Source of the DNA: Mesorhizobium sp. NFR06
Lineage (GTDB): Bacteria; Pseudomonadota; Alphaproteobacteria; Rhizobiales; Rhizobiaceae
Length of the DNA stretch: 64,000 nt
Assembly: GCF_900115245.1 (NCBI RefSeq)
Contig: NZ_FOVT01000023.1
Span: forward strand, 1-64,000
Direction: 5' to 3'
The first letter of the stretch is position 1; the number at the start of each line of letters is the position of its first letter. The notes beneath the pieces are model-generated. The model was not told the origin of the DNA. It ran no database searches and saw only the letters and a list, made by a program, of their open reading frames with translations. Position numbers and translations under genes: made by a program. Positions 26,980-36,313 of the stretch are shown here, in pieces.

Positions 26980-28722
26980 TTAGCCGTAAACATCCACGCC
27001 TGCTTTGCGAAACCCCTCGAACCACAATTCACGGTCTTCGGCCAGCGCGCACATGCCTGCACAATTGCGGGCGAATGCCGGAATATCGAAACCTGTCGGT
27101 GCCTCGCCTAGAATTGCTTTTGCCTCATCGATCCTCCCCAGTTGGGAAAGGCACATCGACTGAAGCAATCTTACATAGAAAGGTGCGCCGTTAACTGTTT
27201 TGTAGGTCTTAAGGGCTCCTTCAAAGTCACGCATTAGATACTGTACGTCTGCCAAGATAACCGTCCATCCCGGCGGCACGCGTGGCTCAGCCCGATATAC
27301 ACGTTCAATTATTTCCCGTGCGCGATTGTGTTCGCCTATGAAGGCGAGAACTAGTGCGCGTGTGGCGGCCGTGGAGATGTCACGCGGATTGAGCAAACTT
27401 GCACTATCAGAGTATCGTCTTGCATTGTCTCCATCACCGAGCATTAGGTACGCAGCTGCTACCTGTTCAAGCACGTAGGCGTCTGTCTTGTCGGCAGCGA
27501 TAGCTCTTTCAGCGTATCCGCGAGATAGTTCGGCGATTTTCATATGAGTGTCACGTGCGGATCCGGTGAATCGTCTATAGCCATACAGGCCACTCAACAT
27601 GGCCAACGCTCTCGCATATTGAGGATCAACTTTGATCGCCTGATTCAGGCAGCTTATAGCATCCTCCTCATCGCCATTTCTCGAAGCCTGCCTGCCGCGC
27701 AACCACAAACTATAGGCGGTGGTGCTTGTCGTCGGATTTCGCTGACGAGCTTTGCTTGCTGCTTCATCTAGATTGTAGAAAAGCCGACCAAGAATAGCAT
27801 CAACGATCTCGTCCTGAACTTGAAATATGTCTTCAATTTTCCGATCGAAGTTTTCTGCGAACGCATGAGTCCCAGTTTGAACGTCAATGAGTTGAACTGT
27901 AGCACGAACCCTGTTGCCGGCTTGCCGAATGCTTCCCTCGATCACAAAATCAGCCCGAAGCTTGCGGCCTATCTCCGCCACGTTTATGGACCGATCCTTA
28001 AACAGAGCTGTCGTGTTACGTGCAATCACTGACAGATGTTGATAGTGGGAAAGCTCCGTGATTATGTCCTCGGTTATTCCATCCGAGAAATAGTCTTGTG
28101 CTGGGTCGCCAGACATATTTGCGAACGGCAATACCGCCACCGTCGTACGCTCGTTGCCCCTTAAAAATTGGGCTTCTTGGTCTCCTTCTGCGTCGCTGGG
28201 CCTGATGCGATAGGCGCGAATTGTCCGGGATATATTCTTGAGGGAGCTTTCCCCAATATCCTCGATTGAAATCTCGAGCTTTCCTTGAATCGCGTCGTAC
28301 ATTTGGCCCGAAATGCAAATACCTCCCGGCTCGGACAGGGTTTCAAGCCGAGCGGCGATGTTAACACCGTCACCGTAGACATCCGACTCGTCCTCTATGA
28401 TGTCGCCTAGGTTAATGCCTATCCGCAATCTGATCCGGTTAGCATCTGCTAGCGTTTCATTTGCCTTGGCCATGCGGAGCTGAAGTTCAAGTGCACAACT
28501 CACCGCATTTACTGCGCTAGCAAATTCGGCCAGGATTCCGTCGCCCATGAACTTGACAATTCGACCTGCGTGCTCTCGAACGGCCGGCACCACGATCTCC
28601 CTTCGCCGTTCCTTGATCACATCAAAAGTGCCGAGCTCATCCGCCTCCATGAGGCGGGAGTAACCAACCACGTCGGCCACTAGGATGGCAGCCAAACGGC
28701 GCCGCGCAGCATTTCCAACCAC
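26980..28722 (-). CDS. Class III adenylate cyclase with TolB-like and TPR domains
   Basis: A 580-aa protein. Residues about 8-170 form a class III nucleotide cyclase domain (LAAILVADVVGYSRLMEADE; VKFMGDGILAEFASAV; LGDIIEDESDVYGDGVNIAARL). A TolB-like amino-terminal segment follows (TTVAVLPFANMSGDPAQDYF... GITEDIITELS), and the rest is TPR repeats. This architecture is common and abundant in rhizobia. The gene is clearly richer in A/T and uses rarer codons than its neighbours, suggesting acquisition. ATG at 28722. Confidence 0.9.
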   Translation of the reverse strand: MVGNAARRRLAAILVADVVGYSRLMEADELGTFDVIKERRREIVVPAVREHAGRIVKFMGDGILAEFASAVNAVSCALELQLRMAKANETLADANRIRLRIGINLGDIIEDESDVYGDGVNIAARLETLSEPGGICISGQMYDAIQGKLEISIEDIGESSLKNISRTIRAYRIRPSDAEGDQEAQFLRGNERTTVAVLPFANMSGDPAQDYFSDGITEDIITELSHYQHLSVIARNTTALFKDRSINVAEIGRKLRADFVIEGSIRQAGNRVRATVQLIDVQTGTHAFAENFDRKIEDIFQVQDEIVDAILGRLFYNLDEAASKARQRNPTTSTTAYSLWLRGRQASRNGDEEDAISCLNQAIKVDPQYARALAMLSGLYGYRRFTGSARDTHMKIAELSRGYAERAIAADKTDAYVLEQVAAAYLMLGDGDNARRYSDSASLLNPRDISTAATRALVLAFIGEHNRAREIIERVYRAEPRVPPGWTVILADVQYLMRDFEGALKTYKTVNGAPFYVRLLQSMCLSQLGRIDEAKAILGEAPTGFDIPAFARNCAGMCALAEDRELWFEGFRKAGVDVYG

Positions 28723-29167
28723 TGCCGACCAACCTCTTCGTTCCCATCGCCCCTAACCAGTCTACAACACGGCGCAAATGTCTGCCAGAAACTTGCCTCA
28801 AGACGGTCGAGCAGGTTTTTGGCGCGCGTGGTTCGCCCTGGACGCCGGAGACTGCGACCCTGGCGTGCGATCAGCTAACAATTGCTGTTTGTCGCCCCGA
28901 CAAACGCCCGACAGCGTCGTTTTGTCCGTGGCCGGTGTTTGCGAGCCGCCATGCTCCCCACGCCGCGACATGGCCCTGCCTCGTACTTGCTGGCAGCAGC
29001 GGTTCCGCGCCATCGATTGATGGCACCCGTCGCGATGAACCACAGAGTTGACTGAACCAACGGGTTAGATATTTTTGGTGCGTGCTTTGAGAAGAAGCGG
29101 CGCCGGGCATTTTCTGAGCCGCATGATAACCGACGACGGTCTGACCTCACGTCGAAGATAAAAAGAA
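28723..29167. other. Gene-free stretch between the cyclase and the integrase remnant
   Basis: No convincing coding frame is visible. It contains the promoter of the leftward cyclase gene and may be residual mobile-element sequence, given the integrase remnant and tRNA immediately to the right. Confidence 0.4.
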
Positions 29168-29403
29168 ACAGCACCAGCTCAGGCTGGCCGCGCCGCCCGC
29201 GCGCTCGACAGCCTCAGTACGAGTGAAATGACAGGGTAGCTACCCAGAGACAGCAGCTTCTGCTTCCCATCGAACCGATAGGCGAGGCGCTATAGCTTTG
29301 TTCCAGATGGCTGGATCCATAGCTGCAGCGCACCGCCGTCGGACAGTTTGTGGAGCTTGGACGCGGGCCGAATGTTGCGGCATTTCACGTCGGAGAGAGC
29401 CAT
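29168..29403 (-). pseudogene. N-terminal remnant of a P4-type integrase next to tRNA-Phe
   Basis: From an ATG at 29403 the frame reads MALSDVKCRNIRPASKLHKL and SDGGALQLWIQPSGTKL, the DUF4102 N-terminus of P4-like tyrosine integrases. It then hits an in-frame TAG where family members have Trp, and continues RLAYRFDGKQKLLSLGSYP. About 330 residues including the catalytic domain are lost. It lies 209 bp beyond the 3' end of tRNA-Phe, marking a former integration site. Confidence 0.75.
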
Positions 29404-29611
29404 TTTGTGGGACCTCCTATTGGTGCTTCGATACCAACAGGTTCTCAGATACCAACAAATACCAACACCTCGCCGTTGGACGAAATTTGCCAAACCGCGA
29501 CGAAACTCGCTCTAGCACCTCTTTCGCGCCGAAAAACGAAGCAAATTCAGCCATTTGCGGAGACTGAAGCGTAGACGCTTCGGCGAAAAGGGATATCGGG
29601 AGAGGAGGGGA

Positions 29612-29687
<76 letters not shown>

Positions 29688-29789
29688 CTGTGCCGGCTAA
29701 CGGGATTCGCCTGCCGGATTTCGCAAGGGCACGCAGCGGCGCCCCTTGAAAGCGCGTGGGTTATAGCACGGCAATCCTGCCTGTCCAGA

Positions 29790-29947
29790 GCAATTCCAGG
29801 AAAAGTGCCCAGCGGTTTTCCGTTCCGGAATTGCGTGAAATAATCGCAATTCCAGGAAAAGTGCCCACCGGTTTTCCGTTCCGGAATTGCGTGAAAATAT
29901 TCGCAATTCCAGGAAAAGTGCCCAGCGGTTTTCCGTTCCGGAATTGC
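29790..29947. repeat. Three tandem copies of a 45-bp palindromic intergenic element
   Basis: Copies at 29790-29834, 29846-29890 and 29903-29947 each begin GCAATTCC and end GGAATTGC, with AGGAAAAGTGCCCA(G/C)CGGTT in the middle and almost no differences. The period is 56-57 bp. Each copy can form a hairpin. It belongs to the type of palindromic intergenic elements common in Mesorhizobium and relatives; a diverged copy is at 35887. Confidence 0.85.
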
Positions 29948-30017
29948 GTGAAATCAATCGCTTGGCCGTTGATTTCGTCAGGACGGAAAAATCGTTGCGA
30001 AACGGCGGCTTGGCGCC

Positions 30018-30233
30018 TCACTCCTCGTCCGTGGGGCCAGGCTTCGGGCTATCGTCTTCTTCCTCCTCGCCGTCGCGGCCGGGAATGACATAGGCGCCCT
30101 TCAGCCAGCGATTGAGGTCGATGTCCTTGCAGCGCGCCGAGCAGAACGGATAGTGCTCGCGCGACGAAGGTTTGCCGCATTCGGGGCAGGGTCGCTTCGG
30201 CCGCAGCGGCGTTATCTTGTCGTCCAGGCTCAT
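30018..30233 (-). CDS. yacG: DNA gyrase inhibitor YacG
   Basis: A 71-aa zinc-ribbon protein. Four Cys (CPECGKP and CSARCKDIDL) bind zinc, and RWLKGAYVIPG is the conserved region that contacts GyrB in E. coli YacG. The acidic tail EEEEDD is usual in alphaproteobacteria. The start overlaps the maf stop (ATGA), so the two are translationally coupled. Confidence 0.92.
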   Translation of the reverse strand: MSLDDKITPLRPKRPCPECGKPSSREHYPFCSARCKDIDLNRWLKGAYVIPGRDGEEEEDDSPKPGPTDEE

Positions 30234-30856
30234 GAGCGCGCGGCATGCCATTTCTGGTGCGCTTTGAAACCTTCGCCTGAAAGCAGCGCGACACTTTCAT
30301 AAAGCGGCAGGCCGACTACGTTGGTGTAGGAGCCGACCAGCTTGACGACGAAGGAGCCAGCCAAGCCTTGCACGGCATAGCCGCCGGCCTTGCCGCGCCA
30401 CTCGCCGGAGGCGACATAGGCGTCGATCTCCTCGCGCGGCAGCCGCTTGAAGCGGACCCTGGTCTCCACCAGCCGCTGGCGCAGCTTGCCGCCCGGCGTG
30501 ATCAGGCAGATGCCCGAATAGACCCGATGCGAGCGGCCGGATAGCAGGCCGAGGCAATTGATGGCGTCGTCGATCGTCTCAGCCTTGGGCAGGATGCGCC
30601 GCCCGACCGCCACGACCGTGTCGGCGGCAAGGATGAAGGCGGGCCCATAGTCGTGCTCGCTCTTCAGCGAATCCAGCGCCTTCTCGGCCTTGTCCTTGGA
30701 GAGCCGCTTGGCCAGCGAGCGCGGATGCTCGGCCCGCTGCGGCGTTTCGTCGACATCGGCGGGCAGCACCCGATCCGGCTCGATGCCGGCCTGCTGCAGC
30801 AATTCGATGCGGCGCGGAGAACCCGAGGCAAGCACGAGCTTCTGCAGGGTGCTCAT
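30230..30856 (-). CDS. maf: Maf-family nucleotide pyrophosphatase
   Basis: A 208-aa house-cleaning nucleoside triphosphate pyrophosphatase. LVLASGSPRRIELL is the N-terminal signature and FILAADTVVAVG the catalytic Asp region. Members hydrolyse dTTP/UTP or modified pyrimidine nucleotides. It lies 19 bp downstream of infA and is coupled to yacG. Confidence 0.93.
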   Translation of the reverse strand: MSTLQKLVLASGSPRRIELLQQAGIEPDRVLPADVDETPQRAEHPRSLAKRLSKDKAEKALDSLKSEHDYGPAFILAADTVVAVGRRILPKAETIDDAINCLGLLSGRSHRVYSGICLITPGGKLRQRLVETRVRFKRLPREEIDAYVASGEWRGKAGGYAVQGLAGSFVVKLVGSYTNVVGLPLYESVALLSGEGFKAHQKWHAARS

Positions 30857-30875
30857 CGCGGTTCTGGCCGGATTG

Positions 30876-31094
30876 TTACTTGAAACGGTAGGTGATGCGG
30901 CCCTTGGTCAGGTCATAAGGCGTCATCTCGACCAGGACCTTGTCGCCGGTCAGCACGCGGATGCGGTTCTTGCGCATGCGGCCGGCCGTGTGGGCGATGA
31001 TTTCGTGTTCGTTTTCGAGCTTCACACGGAACATCGCATTGGGCAGCAGTTCGGTGACCACACCTGGAAACTCGAGGACTTCTTCCTTCGGCAT
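30876..31094 (-). CDS. infA: Translation initiation factor IF-1
   Basis: A 72-aa S1-fold protein beginning [19 protein letters not shown], with [20 protein letters not shown] and [18 protein letters not shown], nearly identical to IF-1 of rhizobia. It binds the 30S A site during initiation. The ATG at 31094 is chosen over a long artificial frame that extends to 31670. Confidence 0.97.
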
Positions 31095-31180
31095 TCGATA
31101 CCTTTGCTTGGATGGCTGTTCCGGCGGCCGGCCGGAATTTGCGCGGAACCTATATGATAATCGACCGCTTGTGAACATGC

Positions 31181-31633
31181 TTAATCGGCGGCGCTTTTCG
31201 GGTCGGGAACGGCAAAACGCCTGCTGATGCGGGCCTTCAGCCGCTCGCGCACGTCGCGATAGGCGGCCATGATGTGCTCGCGCGTGCCGCCGGTGTCGGT
31301 CGGGTCGGGCATCGGCCAATATTCGACCTCGACGGCGAGCGAACGCGTGAGCTCCAGCGCGGCGTGATGGGCCTCCGGCGCCAGCGTGACGATCAGGTCG
31401 AAATAATCGTCTTCCAGATCCTCCAGCGTTCTCGGCTGCCGCTCGCCGAGCGTCAGACCCTCCTCGGCAAGCACGGCATCGACGAAAGGGTCGCGCTCGC
31501 CGCTGCGCACGCCGGCCGAGGCGACGAAAGTGGTGGCCGGCAGCAGCCGTCGCGCCAGCTGTTCCGCCATCGGCGAGCGCACGGCGTTCATGCCGCATAA
31601 AAAAAGGATCGAATGCGGCAAGGCGGCCAGCAT
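31181..31633 (-). CDS. Low-molecular-weight phosphatase family protein
   Basis: A 150-aa protein with the P-loop CGMNAVRS (CX5R) near the N-terminus and the general-acid Asp in YWPMPDPTD. It is a protein-tyrosine-phosphatase or arsenate-reductase-fold enzyme. It comes in the usual rhizobial position between UPF0262/hisD and infA. Confidence 0.88.
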
Positions 31634-31635
31634 TA

Positions 31636-31705
31636 GAGCATGATCCCGAACCGGAGGTCAGCGCACGCAATAATTGGGAACCGGTTTTCGGAGAAGATCA
31701 TGCTC
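31636..31705. repeat. Palindromic intergenic element with internal insertion
   Basis: GAGCATGATC at 31636-31645 and GATCATGCTC at 31696-31705 are perfect 10-bp inverted termini. The interior contains TTGGGAACCGGTTTTCGGAG, typical of the widespread rhizobial element of about 49 bp. This copy is about 70 bp, so it carries roughly 20-25 extra bases. Confidence 0.7.
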
Positions 31706-31754
31706 CAACAAAGAGTTAGGTCAGCATGGCGATTCAAGGAAACGTCATCCTGAT

Positions 31755-32240
31755 CTAGCCTCGCCAGTGCAGCACGCAGACCAGCGTGAACAGCCGGCGC
31801 GCCGTGTCGAAGTCGATCTCGATCTTGCCGGCGAGCCGATTCATCAGCGTCTGCGAGCCTTCATTGTGCAGGCCGCGGCGGCCCATGTCGATCGCCTCGA
31901 TATGGCTGGGCGTCGAGGAGCGGATGGCCTCGTAATAGCTTTCGCAGATCAGGTAATAGTCCTTGACGATGCGCCGCAGGGGCGTCAGCGACAGGATATG
32001 GGTGACCACGTCGGCGCCGTTCTGGCGGCTGACGGCGAGCACCAGGCGCTGCTCGGCCAGCGACAGCTTCAGCCTGTATGGGCCGGCACCATCGTCATTG
32101 ACCGGCCGGAAACTGTTTTCCTCGATGAGGTCGAAGATCGCCACCGCCCGCTCGTGCTCGACGTCGGGTGTCGAACGTCCGATCGTTTCGTCGAGCTCGA
32201 CGTCGATCAGCCTGTTGCGGGTTTCGTCGCGGCCGGACAT
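31755..32240 (-). CDS. UPF0262 family protein
   Basis: A 161-aa protein of the alphaproteobacterial UPF0262 family (LIDVELDETIGRSTPDVEHE; HIEAIDMGRRGLHNEGSQTL). Function unknown. It starts 2 bp after the hisD stop, so it is likely in the hisD operon, as in other rhizobia. Confidence 0.92.
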   Translation of the reverse strand: MSGRDETRNRLIDVELDETIGRSTPDVEHERAVAIFDLIEENSFRPVNDDGAGPYRLKLSLAEQRLVLAVSRQNGADVVTHILSLTPLRRIVKDYYLICESYYEAIRSSTPSHIEAIDMGRRGLHNEGSQTLMNRLAGKIEIDFDTARRLFTLVCVLHWRG

Positions 32241-32242
32241 CG

Positions 32243-33535
32243 CTACATGTTCAACCTGATCGCGACGGAGCGGGCATGGGCATCCAGGCCTTCCGCCTTT
32301 GCAAGCGCGATCGCGGCGGGCGCCAGCACCTTGAGCTGCTCCGGCCCGAGCTTCAGGATCGAGGTGCGCTTGACGAAATCGAGCACGGATAAACCCGAGG
32401 AGAAACGCGCCGAGCGCGCCGTCGGCAGCACGTGGTTGGAGCCGCCCACGTAATCGCCGATGACTTCCGGCGTATGCCGGCCAATAAAGACGGCGCCGGC
32501 GTTGCGCATCCTCGAAAGAAAATCCTCGGCTTCGTCGAAGGCAAGCTCGACATGCTCGGCCGCGATTCTGTCGACCAGCGGCAGCGAGGCTTCGAGCGCC
32601 GGCACCAGGATCACCGCGCCAAAGTCGCGCCAGCTTGCCGCCGCCGTCTCGGCGCGCGGCAGAACCTTCAACTGGCGTTCGACCGCCTGCTCGACCGCCT
32701 TGCCGAATTCGGCATTGTCGGTGATCAGGATCGACTGCGCCGAAGCGTCGTGCTCGGCCTGTGCAAGCAGATCGGCCGCGATCCAGTCCGGATCGTTGTC
32801 GGCGTCGGCCACGACCAGCACTTCCGACGGCCCGGCGATCATGTCGATGCCGACCGTTCCGAACACCTGGCGCTTGGCCGCCGCCACATAGGCATTGCCG
32901 GGGCCGACGATCTTGGCGACCGGCGTGATCGTCTGCGTGCCATAGGCGAGCGCCGCGACCGCCTGCGCGCCGCCGATGCGGTAAATCTCGGAGACGCCGG
33001 CGAGGTCGGCCGCCACCAGCACCAGCGGATTGATGACGCCGCCGGAGGCCGGCACGACAATGACGACACGTTCGACGCCGGCGACCCGGGCCGGCACAGC
33101 GTTCATCAGCACCGAGCTCGGATAGCTCGCCGTGCCGCCCGGCACGTAGAGGCCGACGGCTTCGATCGCCGTCCAGCGCGAGCCGAGCTCGACGCCGGCG
33201 GCGTCCGTATAGCGGTCGTCCTTCGGCTTCTGCCGCTCGTGGTGCGAGCGGATGCGGTCGCGCGCGAACTTGAGCGCTTCGACGGTGGCCGGATCGGCCG
33301 CTTCATAGGCCGTGGCGATGTCGTCCTTCGAGACGGCGATGCCGAGCTCGCCGAGGTCGGCCCTGTCGAACTTCAGCGTATAGTCGATCAGCGCCTTGTC
33401 GCCTTCGGCACGCACGCGGCCGATGATGTCGCGCACGACGGCGTCGACATCGGCCGACACCTCGCGCTTGGTGGTGAGGAAGCTCGAAAAGCGTTGCTCG
33501 AAGTCGGCGTCCTGCTGGCGGAGCGTTATAGCCAT
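32243..33535 (-). CDS. hisD: Histidinol dehydrogenase
   Basis: A 430-aa zinc enzyme that carries out the last two steps of histidine synthesis (histidinol to histidine, NAD-linked). GPGNAYVAAAKRQVFG and IAGPSEVLV are diagnostic, and the C-terminal ISVLDF-like region (GLSVLDFVKRTS) is present. Length is normal. It lies between DUF2948 and UPF0262 genes. Confidence 0.97.
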   Translation of the reverse strand: MAITLRQQDADFEQRFSSFLTTKREVSADVDAVVRDIIGRVRAEGDKALIDYTLKFDRADLGELGIAVSKDDIATAYEAADPATVEALKFARDRIRSHHERQKPKDDRYTDAAGVELGSRWTAIEAVGLYVPGGTASYPSSVLMNAVPARVAGVERVVIVVPASGGVINPLVLVAADLAGVSEIYRIGGAQAVAALAYGTQTITPVAKIVGPGNAYVAAAKRQVFGTVGIDMIAGPSEVLVVADADNDPDWIAADLLAQAEHDASAQSILITDNAEFGKAVEQAVERQLKVLPRAETAAASWRDFGAVILVPALEASLPLVDRIAAEHVELAFDEAEDFLSRMRNAGAVFIGRHTPEVIGDYVGGSNHVLPTARSARFSSGLSVLDFVKRTSILKLGPEQLKVLAPAAIALAKAEGLDAHARSVAIRLNM

Positions 33536-33541
33536 GGCGCG

Positions 33542-33976
33542 TCAGCCCCTATGCATGGGTCGCGAAGTGGCTTCCCAGGATCCGCCGATATCGGCAAGCC
33601 GCGCCTCGATGCATTCGACGTCGAGCATGATGGTGCCGCCACCCGAAAAGACCAGCTCAACGATGCCGGCCGGCTTGCTGATGGCGATGAAGCTGATCGC
33701 CAGCAGCGACAGCACCTCGGCGGGCTTGTCGCGGGCAATGCCGCTGGTCTTGGCGCCAAGCACCCGGTCGAAATGCAGAACGCTCTGCCGCCGTTCATTG
33801 TGCTGTCGGAACAAGCCGGATTTCGCTTCCCAGACGAAGCGGTTCATGGTCAGCACGAAGCGCTTGGCCGCCGGCAGGTATTCGAGGTCGGAGACCTTCA
33901 TCACGGCGTCCTGGACATGCGCCGAGACGATGCTGAGATCCTGGTCGTCGAGCGCGATGAGCTTGAGGGCTGCCAT
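33542..33976 (-). CDS. DUF2948 family protein
   Basis: A 144-aa alphaproteobacterial protein (LKLIALDDQDLSIVSAHVQD; FVLTMNRFVWE) of unknown function that regularly precedes hisD. It ends 6 bp before the hisD start and is probably co-transcribed. Confidence 0.92.
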   Translation of the reverse strand: MAALKLIALDDQDLSIVSAHVQDAVMKVSDLEYLPAAKRFVLTMNRFVWEAKSGLFRQHNERRQSVLHFDRVLGAKTSGIARDKPAEVLSLLAISFIAISKPAGIVELVFSGGGTIMLDVECIEARLADIGGSWEATSRPMHRG

Positions 33977-34212
33977 GCGGGATTTTTCGCACCTAAGGTT
34001 GATTTCAGCCTTCTGTTAGGCGGTCTTTCCGGTCCGTGCAACCTCGGCACGGATGCAACCAAAGGCAATCGCTTGCGGTTCGCGCTGCCCTCGTCGCCCA
34101 GCCGGCATCTTCTCCCCATATAGTGACGGGGAGACGGCACGCTTTCGCCCGGAATTTCGCTAGTTGTGAAGGAGAAATCTTCCTTCCCCCGCGGTGCCCG
34201 CCTTGCGAAGCG

Positions 34213-35505
34213 TCAGCCCGAAATCCGCTCGATCACCGCGCCGCAGCCGGAAAGCTTTTCTTCCAGCCGCTCGAAGCCGCGGTCCAGGTGGTAGACGCGG
34301 TTCACCGTGGTCTCGCCTTCGGCGGCAAGCCCGGCGATCACCAGCGACACCGAGGCGCGCAGGTCGGTCGCCATCACCGGCGCGCCCTTCAGCTTGGCGA
34401 CGCCGTCGACGATCGCCGTCTGGCCGGAAAGCGTGATGTGGGCGCCGAGCCGGGCGAGCTCCTGCACATGCATGAAGCGGTTCTCGAAGATCGTCTCGGT
34501 AATGCGCGACTTGCCCTTGGCCATCGTCATCAGGCCCATGAACTGCGCCTGCAGGTCGGTCGGGAAGGCGGGGAAGGGGGCGGTGGTGACGTCGACCGGC
34601 GCAATGCCGGCGCCGTTGCGCTTGACGCGGATGCCCTCATTGGTCGGCGTGATCTCGGCGCCGGTCTCGACGAGCACGTCGAGCGCGGTCTGCAACAGGT
34701 CCGGCCGGGCGCCGGCAAGCATCACGTCGCCGCCGGTCATGGCAACGGCCATGGCATAGGTGCCGGTCTCGATGCGGTCGGGGATGACACGCACCCGGGC
34801 GCCGGAAAGCGCCTCGACGCCATGGATGGTGACGGTCGAGGTGCCGGCGCCATGGATCTTGGCGCCCATGGCGATGAGACACTCGGCGAGATTGACGATT
34901 TCCGGTTCGCAAGCCGCATTTTCCAGCACCGTCTCGCCTTTGGCGAGCGAGGCCGCCATCATCAGCACATGTGTGGCGCCGACCGAGACTTTCGGGAAGA
35001 CGTAGCGGTTGCCGATCAGGCGGCCGTTCCTGGTTTTGGCGATGACATAGCCATTGTCGACGTCCAGTTGCGCGCCGAGAACCTGCAGGCCTTCCAGGAA
35101 CAGGTCGACCGGACGTGTGCCGATGGCGCAGCCACCGGGCAGCGACACCTTGGCTTCGCCCATGCGGGCAAGCAGCGGCCCGATCACCCAGAAGGAAGCG
35201 CGCATCTTCGAGACCAGCTCATAGGGTGCCGTTGTGTCGACGATGTTGCGGGCGGAAAAATTGATGGTGCGCGAATAGCCTTCCTGCTGCTTTTCGCGGC
35301 GGCCGTTGACCGAATAGTCGACGCCATGATTGCCGAGGATGCGGATCAGCTGCTCGACATCGGCCAGATGCGGCACGTTTTCGAGCGTCAGCGAGTCGTC
35401 GGTGAGCAGTGAGGCGATCATCAGCGGCAACGCCGCGTTCTTGGCGCCCGAGATCGGAATGGTGCCGGCAAGCTGCTTGCCGCCGACAATTCTGATGCGA
35501 TCCAT
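34213..35505 (-). CDS. murA: UDP-N-acetylglucosamine 1-carboxyvinyltransferase
   Basis: A 430-aa enzyme of the first committed step of peptidoglycan synthesis. GKQLAGTIPISGAKNAALPL starts the EPSP-synthase-like fold and the catalytic Cys is in SLPGGCAIGTRPVDLF, the fosfomycin target. Length is normal. A 236-bp gap separates it from DUF2948. Confidence 0.97.
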   Translation of the reverse strand: MDRIRIVGGKQLAGTIPISGAKNAALPLMIASLLTDDSLTLENVPHLADVEQLIRILGNHGVDYSVNGRREKQQEGYSRTINFSARNIVDTTAPYELVSKMRASFWVIGPLLARMGEAKVSLPGGCAIGTRPVDLFLEGLQVLGAQLDVDNGYVIAKTRNGRLIGNRYVFPKVSVGATHVLMMAASLAKGETVLENAACEPEIVNLAECLIAMGAKIHGAGTSTVTIHGVEALSGARVRVIPDRIETGTYAMAVAMTGGDVMLAGARPDLLQTALDVLVETGAEITPTNEGIRVKRNGAGIAPVDVTTAPFPAFPTDLQAQFMGLMTMAKGKSRITETIFENRFMHVQELARLGAHITLSGQTAIVDGVAKLKGAPVMATDLRASVSLVIAGLAAEGETTVNRVYHLDRGFERLEEKLSGCGAVIERISG

Positions 35506-35656
35506 GAGAAAACGTCCCCTCAGCCTGAACAGGCCGCTTCAATCGGTTGAGTGCGCCCGGCTTAGACCATTGGCCGGCTTGGTTCAAGAAATAGGATTTC
35601 CCCGATTCCTTACCAAAGGTCCGAACCACTCTGGCCGGCCAGTATGGCTGATTTGG

Positions 35657-35833
35657 TCAGCCTTTGTGCATTTTTCCAGCAGCCGGCAACCCTTCCGGCC
35701 TTTCGTCTGCTCTGCCGGTGCGCCGCGAACGCGCCTGCGCCTTGCGCTTCTGCAGATTGGCGCGCAACGCCTCCGCCAGCCGGTCCTTGCGTTCGCCGCC
35801 GCCCTTTTTCGCTGGATTTGCCTTGTCGTTCAT
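35657..35833 (-). CDS. Small conserved rhizobial protein
   Basis: A 58-aa basic protein, MNDKANPAKKGGGERKDRLA then EALRANLQKRKAQARSRR. The ATG at 35833 is chosen over a longer frame to 35938 that passes through a palindromic repeat. Similar peptides accompany murA in rhizobia. Function unknown. Confidence 0.7.
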   Translation of the reverse strand: MNDKANPAKKGGGERKDRLAEALRANLQKRKAQARSRRTGRADERPEGLPAAGKMHKG

Positions 35834-35886
35834 CGTCCAATCCCTGACCGGTGGCCCGCCGGCCGCGAGTCTGCAATGGCCCCGAC

Positions 35887-35928
35887 CAATTCCGGGAAAG
35901 TGTGAGACGGTTTTCCGTCCCGAATTGC
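35887..35928. repeat. Diverged copy of the GCAATTCC palindromic element
   Basis: CAATTCCGGGAAAGTGTGAG then ACGGTTTTCCGTCCCGAATTGC matches the 29790-29947 elements in layout (inverted CAATTC ends, GGTTTTCCGT core). One copy only. Confidence 0.7.
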
Positions 35929-36159
35929 GCCCAAACAAAAGATAGGGCGGTTCGCCGTTTCCATGAAACGGTGAAACGCTCTACCATTTTAGCACGGCCA
36001 TGTCATGACAGCAGGCCGTCCGGCGGGTTTCACACTGTGGATCAGCCATGCATGCCGTTCCAAACCGCATAATGGCGGCTCAGAATCACATGCGACGCTT
36101 TGGGTTTTTCTTGGCCTTGCGCTTGCCGGTTCGATATGGCAGAAGCGCCGCCATCGCAG

Positions 36160-36234
<75 letters not shown>

Positions 36235-36313
36235 GATTTTTCTGTTGGAAATCAGAAAGATAGGCGTTATCAGGGACTTGGAGCGACCTCGGTTCTACAC
36301 AGAGGTGCTACAC

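Noticed and set aside
26874..27194. Plus-strand 106-aa gene overlapping the cyclase 3' end
   Set aside because: Starts plausibly but most of it is antisense to a conserved gene and no ribosome site is evident.
29790..29947. CRISPR array
   Set aside because: Only 11-12 bp between near-identical palindromes; matches known intergenic palindromic elements.
32432..34123. 563-aa plus-strand frame over hisD
   Set aside because: Antisense shadow of hisD and DUF2948, both well-conserved genes.
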